From the NCBI GenBank assembly GCA_047975205.1, contig JBKEDC010000020.1:1-21936 (forward strand): 21,936 nt of DNA, written 5' to 3'. Positions within the stretch are counted from its first letter, which is position 1. Each line of letters opens with the position of its first letter. The translations under genes and the position numbers were made by a program. The notes under the pieces are model-generated. The model was not told where the DNA came from. It saw nothing but the letters and a program-made list of their open reading frames with translations, and ran no database searches. This DNA is from JBKEDC01 sp047975205 (GTDB taxonomy: Bacteria; Bacteroidota; Bacteroidia; Bacteroidales; Prolixibacteraceae). Shown piece after piece: positions 15,321-21,936 of the stretch.

Positions 15321-17198
15321 TTAAATTCCTAGTTGCTTATTATACGATGAAAGTTCTTCAAGCAGGTTGCTTTTCACATGAATAAAGTTCACAATACCCT
15401 TAGCTTTCAGTTCTTCTGTGCAAGCAGGAGCTCCTGCTACCACAAAAATAGCTTCACCTTTAGCTTCAAATGCTTCAGGAGCAAAATCTGTGTATTCATC
15501 ATCAGATGAGCAGATAACAATGATAGAAGCTCCTTGAGTCTTAGCGTCAGCCATGCCTTCTTCAACAGTAGTATATCCTTTACCCTCTTTTACTTCATAT
15601 CCTGCAACAGCAAAGAAGTTCATAGCAAACTGAGCACGAGCTTTGCGCATGTTCAGATTACCGATAGTGAGCATAAATACTAATGGACGTGTAGAAGCTT
15701 TATCTGTTGCACGGCGAAGGTTTTCAAAAGCCATCGCCCCTCGATAAGGCTTAAGCGTTTCGATCTCAGCACCTTCAACACTCATGTTTTTAGGTAAAAA
15801 CACTGATTCAGGAAGTTCTGTCACCATAGTTTCCGTGAAATTCGGGAATTGATTAGTCCCTAGTATATTCTCACGACGAGTAGCAATATTTTTATCGCGC
15901 TTAGCAGCCATTGCCTTTACTTCCGCCTGAATAAAACCATCTTTAGCTGCAGCTACAAAACCGCCTTTTTCTTGAATGGTTAAAAATAATTTCCAAGCCT
16001 CTTCAGCAACCGATGCTGTAAGTTCTTCAATATAATATGATCCGGCTGATGGATCGACAATTCTATCAAAATGAGATTCTTCTTTCAATAGTAATTGTTG
16101 GTTTCGAGCAATACGCTCTGAGAACTCTGTCGGTTTTTCGTAAATCTCATTGAATGGAGATACTGTAATTGAATCAGCACCACCTAATGCAGCACTCATT
16201 GTTTCTGTTTGCGTGCGAAGCATATTCACATATGGGTCGTAAACTGACTTGTTATATGAACCGGTTTCTGCATGTATATTCATTACCGCACAAGTGCATT
16301 CCTTGCCTGTATATGCTTTTACAATCTGAGCCCAAAGCATTCTACCCGCACGAAGTTTTGCTATTTCCATGAAGTAGTTTGCCGATACACTAAAATTGAA
16401 TTTTATGCTCTTAGCTATATTTTTAGCTTCAACACCAAGTTCCGTAAGTAAATCCATGTATTCAGCAGCTTGAGCCAAAGCAAATCCTAGTTCTTGAGAT
16501 ACCGAAGCCCCTGAATTTCCGTAGTTCTTAGCATTAACCCCAATCACACGCAAATTCTTAATGTTTGCCGTTTTTTCCATTGCATATTTTACACGTGTAA
16601 TATGCTCTGACAAGCCTCCTTTTAAAACTCCGCGAGTAAGGTATCTGCCTAATGGATCCATAGTAACAGATGCATTAACTTTATTGCTGTCACACTCACA
16701 TTTTTCAATATAAGCAGCTAAAGCCTCGGCATGTCCTTTACCGCAACACATAGGAACTAGGTTCACCTCAATAGCTTCCAAACAGATGTCTTTAAATAGT
16801 ACATCTAAATCTTCTGCTTTAAAACCTGTTGCCGAACACGGAGCATCAAAAACAAAGCCCAATGAAGTTACGCCTTTATTGAGCACTTCTAAAGCCTTTT
16901 TATTAGCTGCTTCATAATTGGCACCAACTACGACAATATTTTGGCGAACATACCAATCATTGTCATTAGTTTTAGCACCTCGCACGAATGGAAATTCACC
17001 CGGCAGAGTATTTAAATAATCTAATTTTTCTACGTCATCCAGACGATAGAAAGGTTGAACAGCAAAGCCTTCGTTTGTGCGCCAAACTAGCTTGCGATCA
17101 AAGTCAGCACCTTTAAGGTCTGTGACGATTTTCGCCTTCCAGTCCTCAGTGCTTACTGATGGGAACTCTTGAAAAAGTTTGTTATTGTTTTCCGACAT
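15321..17198 (-). CDS. mutA: Methylmalonyl-CoA mutase, small subunit
   Basis: The structural partner of MutB in the heterodimeric mutase. The 625-residue protein keeps the TIM-barrel domain (with Ala-Gly-Arg-Met-Leu-Trp-Ala-Gln and Asp-Pro-x-Ala-Gly-Ser-Tyr-Tyr motifs shared with MutB) and a C-terminal flavodoxin-like domain (about 505-625). In that domain the cobalamin motif is lost: the place of Asp-x-His-x-x-Gly reads Gly-Asn-Leu-Asn-Met-Arg-Lys-Ala, so it cannot ligate cobalt. That is the normal state for MutA and argues for a stabilising role, not for decay. It is the first gene of the pair, with a TAnnTTTG promoter and an overlapping palindrome upstream. No cobalamin riboswitch is visible in the 210-bp upstream gap. 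Confidence 0.95.
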   Translation of the reverse strand: MSENNNKLFQEFPSVSTEDWKAKIVTDLKGADFDRKLVWRTNEGFAVQPFYRLDDVEKLDYLNTLPGEFPFVRGAKTNDNDWYVRQNIVVVGANYEAANKKALEVLNKGVTSLGFVFDAPCSATGFKAEDLDVLFKDICLEAIEVNLVPMCCGKGHAEALAAYIEKCECDSNKVNASVTMDPLGRYLTRGVLKGGLSEHITRVKYAMEKTANIKNLRVIGVNAKNYGNSGASVSQELGFALAQAAEYMDLLTELGVEAKNIAKSIKFNFSVSANYFMEIAKLRAGRMLWAQIVKAYTGKECTCAVMNIHAETGSYNKSVYDPYVNMLRTQTETMSAALGGADSITVSPFNEIYEKPTEFSERIARNQQLLLKEESHFDRIVDPSAGSYYIEELTASVAEEAWKLFLTIQEKGGFVAAAKDGFIQAEVKAMAAKRDKNIATRRENILGTNQFPNFTETMVTELPESVFLPKNMSVEGAEIETLKPYRGAMAFENLRRATDKASTRPLVFMLTIGNLNMRKARAQFAMNFFAVAGYEVKEGKGYTTVEEGMADAKTQGASIIVICSSDDEYTDFAPEAFEAKGEAIFVVAGAPACTEELKAKGIVNFIHVKSNLLEELSSYNKQLGI

Positions 17199-17200
17199 AA

Positions 17201-17231
17201 TGTAACTGTTATGAAATCAGTTACAAAATTA
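17201..17231 (-). promoter_or_regulatory. mutAB promoter with an overlapping palindrome
   Basis: On the - strand TAATTTTG (17224-17231) is a perfect -7 box, giving a start near 17219 and a leader of about 20 nt to the mutA ATG. The palindrome TGTAACTG (17201-17208) / CAGTTACA (17218-17225), 8-bp arms and 9-nt spacer, overlaps the downstream end of the -7 box and the inferred start site. Its position fits an operator whose bound protein would block transcription. No -33 TTTG is found. The sequence facts are seen directly; regulation is inferred. Confidence 0.45.
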
Positions 17232-17408
17232 GGGTTTTCATAAGAATAAGACTAAAAAAAAGATTCATTTTCCAATTATTAATATTAAGTAAAGCTAAGA
17301 AGCTAGACATTAGCAAATAAAGCTGTGTAATATCACTTGAAAATTGAACAAAAGGATTACAACATGCACCTCTGCTCGTCAACATTAAATATCGATGATG
17401 CTATCTTT

Positions 17409-18776
17409 TTATGGCTGATTCTCAATTATTCTATTAGCTATATCTGGTATATCTTTTCCGGAGAAGTTACCTGAACTCATAAGCAATAAATTACTTCCAC
17501 TCCATTGTTTAGTATATAGTTCTTCAAACAACATATCAGAGTTCGTAAATACTTTCAAATTATCACTGGAGAATGCATTTGCCACCTGTTGCTCTGTAAT
17601 TGGTTCTAATTGTTTATGCAATAACGTATGCGGATTAAAATACACATAGGCTTCGTCAGCAGCAGACATGCAATTCTTATACTGAGGTAAAAATTCTTTC
17701 TTAAGCGAGCTAAAAGTATGAAGTTCCATTACTGCCACTAGTTTGCGATTATCAAATTGGTTTTTTACAGCCAATGTCGTAGCTTTCAATTTCGACGGCG
17801 AATGCGCAAAATCATAATATACGCTACAGTTATTGTTTGAAGCCAATGTTTGCAATCTTCGGGCAGCACCTTTAAAGCTTCTTATAGCAGCATAAAAATC
17901 GTCATCAAATATATTTAGTTGATTGCATATCAGTTTGGCTCCTAAAATATTTTGCAAATTATGATTACCGAATATTTCAATGGCTATCTCTTCATCTTTA
18001 TGGATAAGAAAAGTTTTATCATTTCTAATTACCGATGGGTGTTCCTTATATGACTTTGCTTGAATATCCTTACGGATACCCTCCACTATATGTTGGAGCT
18101 CTTTGTCCCCATCATAATAGAAAAGCTTGCCCTGAGGTTCTATAAGCTGTGTAAAAATCCGAAATTGGTCCACATAATTATCAAACGTTGGAAAAACGTT
18201 GATATGATCCCAAGCAATGCCGCTGAGCAATGCGATATGTGGATGATATAAATGAAATTTTGGTCGACGGTCAATCGGTGAAGACAAATACTCATCACCT
18301 TCAAAAATGGCTATATCAGCATCATCAGAAAGTGATACCATAGTTTCAAATCCTTCCAAATTTGCCCCAACCATATAATCGAATTTCTTACCATTTTCAC
18401 GTAATATATGCATAATAATCGACGTAATCGATGTCTTACCATGCGATCCTCCAATGACTATGCGAAACTTATTTTTTGTTTGCTCATACAGATATTCCGG
18501 ATAAGAATAGATTTTCAAACCAAGTTCTTGAGCTCGAAGCAGCTCCGGATTATCAATACGAGCATGCATACCTAAGATAACGGCATCAATAGAATCATTT
18601 AAAAGTTCAGGCTGCCATCCCTCCTTTTGAGGTAACAACCCATAATTCCTCAGGCGAGTTTTGGAAGGTTCAAACACTTCATCATCAGAACCACTTACTT
18701 TAAATCCTTTTTTATGAAGAGCGATAGCTAAGTTATGCATCGCACTTCCTCCTATTGCAATAAAATGTATTTTCAT
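17409..18776 (-). CDS. mpl: UDP-N-acetylmuramate:tripeptide ligase Mpl (Mur ligase family)
   Basis: Mpl reattaches recycled L-Ala-D-Glu-meso-DAP tripeptide to UDP-MurNAc, feeding recovered cell-wall peptide into peptidoglycan synthesis. The frame is open from 18854, but the start is placed at the internal ATG (18776), because the Mur-ligase N-terminus begins Met-Lys-Ile-His-Phe-Ile-Ala-Ile-Gly-Gly-Ser and the extra residues have no family counterpart. The 455-residue product has the N-terminal Rossmann domain with Gly-Ser-Asp-Asp-Glu (29-33) followed by the Pro-Ser-Lys segment, closer to Mpl than to MurC, the ATP P-loop GGSHGKTS (109-116), a central domain with Glu-Gly-Asp-Glu-Tyr and the C-terminal ligase domain with Gly-Ala-Ala-Arg-Arg-Leu-Gln. 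It is divergent from the metallohydrolase gene with a 100-bp intergenic region. In Bacteroidota such proteins are often just labelled peptidoglycan synthetase. Confidence 0.88.
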   Translation of the reverse strand: MKIHFIAIGGSAMHNLAIALHKKGFKVSGSDDEVFEPSKTRLRNYGLLPQKEGWQPELLNDSIDAVILGMHARIDNPELLRAQELGLKIYSYPEYLYEQTKNKFRIVIGGSHGKTSITSIIMHILRENGKKFDYMVGANLEGFETMVSLSDDADIAIFEGDEYLSSPIDRRPKFHLYHPHIALLSGIAWDHINVFPTFDNYVDQFRIFTQLIEPQGKLFYYDGDKELQHIVEGIRKDIQAKSYKEHPSVIRNDKTFLIHKDEEIAIEIFGNHNLQNILGAKLICNQLNIFDDDFYAAIRSFKGAARRLQTLASNNNCSVYYDFAHSPSKLKATTLAVKNQFDNRKLVAVMELHTFSSLKKEFLPQYKNCMSAADEAYVYFNPHTLLHKQLEPITEQQVANAFSSDNLKVFTNSDMLFEELYTKQWSGSNLLLMSSGNFSGKDIPDIANRIIENQP

Positions 18777-18804
18777 CGGTGTATATTTCAATGCGCTATA
18801 GCTA

Positions 18805-18812
18805 CAAATATA
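18805..18812 (-). promoter_or_regulatory. Bacteroidota -7 box (TATATTTG) for mpl
   Basis: A perfect TAnnTTTG match on the - strand in the divergent intergenic region. The inferred start near 18800 leaves a leader of about 24 nt to the ATG at 18776, which supports the shorter mpl start, since the longer frame would begin upstream of this promoter. No clear -33 element is seen. Confidence 0.5.
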
Positions 18813-18864
18813 ATAGAACAATTGGGGAATAAAGCAGTTAAAAGAAAATTCCAAAGAAAACTTT

Positions 18865-18872
18865 TACTTTTG
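18865..18872 (+). promoter_or_regulatory. -7 box (TACTTTTG) immediately before the metallohydrolase start
   Basis: A perfect TAnnTTTG match whose last base is only 4 nt from the ATG at 18877. In this promoter type transcription begins about 4-7 nt after the box, so the mRNA would start at or within a few bases of the start codon. This predicts a leaderless transcript. The next in-frame Met (residue 35) would cut off the first strands of the fold, so a later start is unlikely. Confidence 0.45.
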
Positions 18873-18876
18873 AATT

Positions 18877-19719
18877 ATGAAAATACACACTTTACATGCA
18901 GGAAACTTCGTTTGTGATGGCGGAGCCCTATTCGGAGCAATTCCAAAAGCATTATGGCTGCGAAGTTATCCTTGCGATATGAGCAACACGACCAAATTAA
19001 CTATGCGTTGTTTGCTTATTGATTATGGGTCTCGTAAGCTTCTGATAGAAGCCGGAGTTGGTGAACATTATGATGATAAGACCATGCGTAATAATGGTCA
19101 CGAAGAAACAAATGCACTGAAAAAATCATTGCAAAGATTAAACCTGAGTCCGGATGACATTACCGATGTTCTCTTTACTCATTTACATTGGGATCATTGT
19201 AATGGAGCCGTAGTGGACAATAATGGGAAACTAAACCTACTTTTCCCTAATGCCACACATTGGTGCAGTAAAAAACAGTGGAAACATAGTTTTATTTCAA
19301 ATCGACGAGAGCAAGCTGCTTATTACCGTAATATCTTGGATTTTATAAAAATAGAAGGAAATATGCAACTCTTAGAAGAGCACGACACTCCTTTTGAACA
19401 TATCCGTTTTCGTTTTTTTAATGGGCATACTCCGGGAAATATAGTTCCGATCATCAGTAATAATGGTAACACCTATATCTACACCGGCGATTTTATCCCT
19501 ACTTCTGCTCATATTCCCATCATATGGCTTGCTTCTTATGACTTATATCCGGTAAGCTCTATGAAGGAAAAAGAGTTATTTTTGAAAGAGGCTGCAGATA
19601 ATGATTATATTCTTCTTTTTGAGCATGATTATTACACAGAATGTGCTACCGTATGTTGGGATGAGAATCGAGGCTCCTATCTTAAAGGAAAATTCAATTC
19701 TAGTAAATATTTCAGCTAA
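18877..19719 (+). CDS. Metallo-beta-lactamase-fold hydrolase
   Basis: A 280-residue cytosolic enzyme of the MBL superfamily with the full dizinc site: HLHWDH at 102-107 (His102, His104, Asp106, His107), His184 in Gly-His-Thr-Pro-Gly-Asn, Asp205 in Tyr-Thr-Gly-Asp-Phe and His250 in Phe-Glu-His-Asp. The arrangement and length fit the lactonase-like (AiiA-type) and general hydrolase branch of the superfamily, not the glyoxalase II or RNase J branches. The substrate cannot be inferred, and lactone cleavage is only one possibility. There is no signal peptide. The gene is divergent from mpl and probably monocistronic. The start at 18877 gives the typical Met-Lys-Ile-x-x-Leu-x-x-Gly N-terminus. Confidence 0.85.
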   Translation: MKIHTLHAGNFVCDGGALFGAIPKALWLRSYPCDMSNTTKLTMRCLLIDYGSRKLLIEAGVGEHYDDKTMRNNGHEETNALKKSLQRLNLSPDDITDVLFTHLHWDHCNGAVVDNNGKLNLLFPNATHWCSKKQWKHSFISNRREQAAYYRNILDFIKIEGNMQLLEEHDTPFEHIRFRFFNGHTPGNIVPIISNNGNTYIYTGDFIPTSAHIPIIWLASYDLYPVSSMKEKELFLKEAADNDYILLFEHDYYTECATVCWDENRGSYLKGKFNSSKYFS

Positions 19720-20020
19720 CTTTCGAAAATATCGGAGTAAAAGATCACATATAGATCTGTTAATTCCACGAATGAAAATGAAATATTTTATCCATTATTT
19801 TTAAGTAAGCATGCTAGGTAAGGCCTTTAGAATGACGACAACATAGAAAATAAAAAAACTTATTGTTCTTTAAGTTAAAGATCTTAACCAAAATATTTTA
19901 TCTATATTCAGCCGGGTTAAGAATAAATCTCAATGTGCAAATAAGACCGTGTTTACATCCAATTGATTAATAGATTGATACCTAAATTCAAAGCACACCT
20001 AATACAAAAAACTATTTTCA
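19720..20020. other. Intergenic region with overlapping short inverted repeats
   Basis: No gene is seen in about 300 bp. CTTAACC (19883-19889) can pair with GGTTAAG (19915-19921), and the same TTAAC stretch can instead pair with GTTAA at 19874-19878. These alternatives are short and AT-rich, so I only note them. No TAnnTTTG box was found close to the downstream start; the nearest, TATTTTCA, touches the ATG and is a poor match. Confidence 0.35.
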
Positions 20021-21097
20021 ATGAAATTAGAAGCAATACTTTTATTACTCGCTCTTCCTATACTTAGTCTTGCAAAAGGAAGTAAAGAAGATATACATGT
20101 TTCAAAAACTTTCAGCATAACTCCAAATGGGACGGTAGAAATCATTAATAAGTACGGCACTCTACATATCAATACATGGGATAAAGATTCTGTAAATTTT
20201 GAAATAAGTTTTCACATATCAGAAAAAAATCCTGCACAGCTAGAACGAATAAAAGAAAATGTAAATTTCCAATTTCACGGAGATGAAACATACCGCAAAT
20301 GTGCCACTGTATTCGACAATTCATATAGCACAAGCTCGTTCCTAAAAGACATTAAAGAGCGCACTAACATAAGCGGTGGCGAATCTTTTAATAGCAAAAT
20401 TAATATGACAGTAACCGTACCGAGTTCTGTAAAGCTAACAATTGATTACAAATACGGCAATATTAATATTCCAAATCACGATGGCAACATAAAGCTAACG
20501 CTTAGCAACGGAAAATTTCAAGGTTTTAATTTAAATGGGAGCAACGATTTCAATTTATCTTATGGCAGAGCCCAAATAGCGCATGTTAATCAAATGAGTT
20601 TAAACCTAAATTATTCTGACTCGGAAATAAGAGAGGTAAACACACTCAACCTAAGTAGCAAATCTTCTGATATAAAGATTGATAAAGCATCATTAGTAAA
20701 CTTCACTTCTGCAAGAGGGAAATTATCTTTCATGGACATTGATAATGTTTTTGGCAGTTCTCAATTCAGTGAACTTACTATTATGCAGCTCAACAAAAGC
20801 ACTGCATTAAAAATGGATTATGGCACATTGAGTCAACTCAACCTAAACAGCACCAGCAAACGAGTCGATCTAGATTGTACAAACACTCCGATTCAGATTA
20901 AATTAGATCCAGCTAAAGCCTACACATTTGATATAACAGCTCAGAAGTCGCCTATCAAAACCAAACAAAATATCAAATGGAAAGAATCTCAGGAAGAAAA
21001 CACGAATATTATTCAGCGAACGGGAAGTAAACAAGGGAACAAAGAGGCTACGGACATAGATATTAAAAGCAAAAATTCTAAAATAAATATCGACTAA
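20021..21097 (+). CDS. Exported DUF4097-like beta-strand repeat protein
   Basis: A 358-residue protein with a signal peptide (about 1-18, Leu-Ser-Leu-Ala before Lys-Gly) and no lipobox, so probably periplasmic. The mature start has the pattern Val-Glu-Ile-Ile-Asn-Lys-Tyr-Gly-x-Leu-x-Ile-x-Thr-Trp-Asp, which I recognise from DUF4097-type or GIN-like adhesin proteins of Bacteroidota. The middle (about 140-300) consists of short repeated beta segments with Asn, Ser and Gly turns, fitting a beta solenoid. The last 45 residues are hydrophilic and rich in Lys, Asn and Gln. In many genomes this family accompanies an ECF sigma factor and anti-sigma gene; none is present here, the gene stands alone. 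The function is unknown. No terminator with a T tract was found downstream. Confidence 0.65.
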   Translation: MKLEAILLLLALPILSLAKGSKEDIHVSKTFSITPNGTVEIINKYGTLHINTWDKDSVNFEISFHISEKNPAQLERIKENVNFQFHGDETYRKCATVFDNSYSTSSFLKDIKERTNISGGESFNSKINMTVTVPSSVKLTIDYKYGNINIPNHDGNIKLTLSNGKFQGFNLNGSNDFNLSYGRAQIAHVNQMSLNLNYSDSEIREVNTLNLSSKSSDIKIDKASLVNFTSARGKLSFMDIDNVFGSSQFSELTIMQLNKSTALKMDYGTLSQLNLNSTSKRVDLDCTNTPIQIKLDPAKAYTFDITAQKSPIKTKQNIKWKESQEENTNIIQRTGSKQGNKEATDIDIKSKNSKINID

Positions 21098-21423
21098 TCC
21101 TAGTCTTGGAAAAATGTACTATCAAATGCATACATTGATTTTAACAATGGAGTTTTGAGTGTAATTCTATACTCGAAGTATTTCTTTTTAATCAACTTCG
21201 AATTACAAATCGAGCCTCATGTAGTACCCACATCATATTGTCATTTTGAACCTTCCTGTCTCGTTAAGATATCTATGGTTTTAATGCAGATAGTTGCTCT
21301 TCATTGGAACAAGCTTTTTCATCAATAGAAATATTATCTCTCTACTTTATAATATATAAACTAAACAGCTAATTTACGGCTCTGAGAACAAAAGATATAA
21401 TTCTTAAATAGCTGTCGGACATA
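21098..21423. other. Gene-free stretch with a bulged stem-loop
   Basis: No open frame or RNA gene is seen. A stem-loop lies at 21161-21206: GTAATTC plus CGAAGT on the left pair with the 12-nt ACTTCGAATTAC (21195-21206), with about 7 unpaired nt between the two left segments and a 15-nt loop. It has no T tract, so it is not a standard terminator. ACAGCTA and TAGCTGT form another short inverted repeat near 21365-21416. Confidence 0.35.
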
Positions 21424-21567
21424 CTAGTCACAACAGCCTCCCTTCGGTTTCCTTCTGCTATCATGCACAGGGTTATTCGCAACTGTCCTTTTTAAAGATG
21501 TAGGCGATGAGATAGAACTCCCAATCCCTATTTTCCCACCTCTTCCTAAACTCTGTCCAAAATTTAA

Positions 21568-21617
<50 letters not shown>

Positions 21618-21627
21618 AACCTCCAAA

Positions 21628-21672
21628 CAAAAAAACAAAAAAAATCCCTTGCTGAACATACGTCAACACGGG
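21628..21672 (-). terminator. rRNA operon terminator after the 5S gene
   Basis: Read leftward, a stem opens 13 nt after the 5S 3' end: CCC-G-TGTTGA (21672-21663) pairs with TCA-GCA-A-GGG (21655-21646), with one G/A mismatch and one G-T wobble, and is followed by eight T, a G and seven T. This is a normal strong end for a ribosomal operon. Confidence 0.8.
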
Positions 21673-21685
21673 AAATAATCTAAAA

Positions 21686-21794
21686 CGGCAACGACCTACT
21701 CTCCCACATCTTGTGCAGTACCATCGGCGCTAACGGGCTTAACTTCTCTGTTCGGTATGGGTAGAGGTGGAACCCCGTCGCTATAATCACCTAA
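21686..21794 (-). rRNA. rrf: 5S ribosomal RNA
   Basis: Read on the - strand, this is a typical 5S rRNA of about 109 nt: AGGTGATTATAGCGACGGGG at the 5' side, the strongly conserved CCGAACAGAGAAGTTAAGCC in the middle and GTGGGAGAGTAGGTCG at the 3' side. The two ends pair as helix I (GGTGAT with GTTGCC, including wobbles). The ends may be off by a few bases. It is the last gene of a leftward rRNA operon; the 23S gene must lie beyond the right edge. Confidence 0.96.
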
Positions 21795-21936
21795 TGTCTT
21801 TCTCGGCATAACATTATATACATAACCTGCACATACTAAATCATCTTAAGAATCTAAAATAATCTTCCAACACTTAAATATCTTACATACCGGGAAAAAT
21901 TAAAAAATATACCACAATACAATATATAATACCTTA
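21795..21936 (-). other. 23S-5S spacer of the rRNA operon (partial)
   Basis: AT-rich sequence upstream of the 5S gene in the direction of transcription. No tRNA is present and no 23S rRNA 3' end is recognisable before the window ends, so the spacer is at least 140 nt. Confidence 0.6.

Noticed and set aside
13080..17198. MutA as a decayed copy of MutB because its B12 motif is missing
   Set aside because: Loss of the cobalt-ligand motif is normal for the small subunit of the heterodimeric mutase; the frame is full length and intact.
18777..18854. An N-terminal extension of mpl by 26 residues
   Set aside because: The Mur-ligase N-terminus begins at the ATG at 18776, and the -7 box at 18805-18812 lies inside the would-be extension.

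Overview
The window reads as a low-GC chromosome segment from a member of the Bacteroidota, most likely order Bacteroidales; I cannot fix the genus. The reasons are promoters of the TAnnTTTG type in front of several genes, a TonB-dependent outer-membrane receptor with an N-terminal carboxypeptidase-regulatory-like domain, a lipoprotein whose acylated Cys is followed by Ser-Asp-Asp (the Bacteroidota surface-export signal), a heterodimeric B12-dependent methylmalonyl-CoA mutase, a Bacteroidota-type Mpl ligase and many Bacteroidota-specific hypothetical families. Nothing looks like a phage, transposon, CRISPR array or defence island; this is mostly conserved chromosomal backbone.

Layout. 1-3097: a small GIY-YIG-fold protein (+) that has lost catalytic residues runs convergently into a leftward nucleoside-salvage pair (adenosine kinase-like PfkB enzyme, then a deoxynucleoside kinase). 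Upstream of that pair, separated by a terminator, is a leftward receiver-domain protein that ends in a membrane helix and has a near-ideal two-box Bacteroidota promoter. 3098-7007: a rightward two-gene unit of a TonB-dependent receptor and a surface-type lipoprotein, with a bulged stem-loop just ahead of the receptor start and a strong terminator at the end. 7126-8581: tsaB (tRNA t6A modification) and a DUF3108 protein. 8582-9084 is gene-free apart from the glmS promoter. 9085-12870: glmS (amino-sugar synthesis) and a large Ig-like-domain lipoprotein, closed by a long bidirectional terminator shared with the convergent mutase genes.

13080-17198 (leftward): mutA and mutB, the two subunits of methylmalonyl-CoA mutase, which interconvert succinyl-CoA and methylmalonyl-CoA in the succinate-to-propionate route. 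A palindrome overlaps the mutA promoter. 17409-18776 (leftward): mpl, peptidoglycan recycling. It is divergent from a metallo-beta-lactamase-fold hydrolase (18877-19719) whose apparent promoter sits so close to the ATG that the mRNA should be leaderless. 20021-21097: a secreted DUF4097-like beta-repeat protein. The right end holds the 3' end of a leftward rRNA operon: the 5S rRNA gene and its terminator, followed by a perfect 16-unit ACT microsatellite.

The loci most worth a second look are the receptor/lipoprotein pair (a possible non-Sus uptake or surface system with a structured leader), the membrane-tethered lone receiver domain, the degenerate GIY-YIG protein, and the dyad over the mutA promoter. 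All assignments are from reading the sequence; no database search was run.
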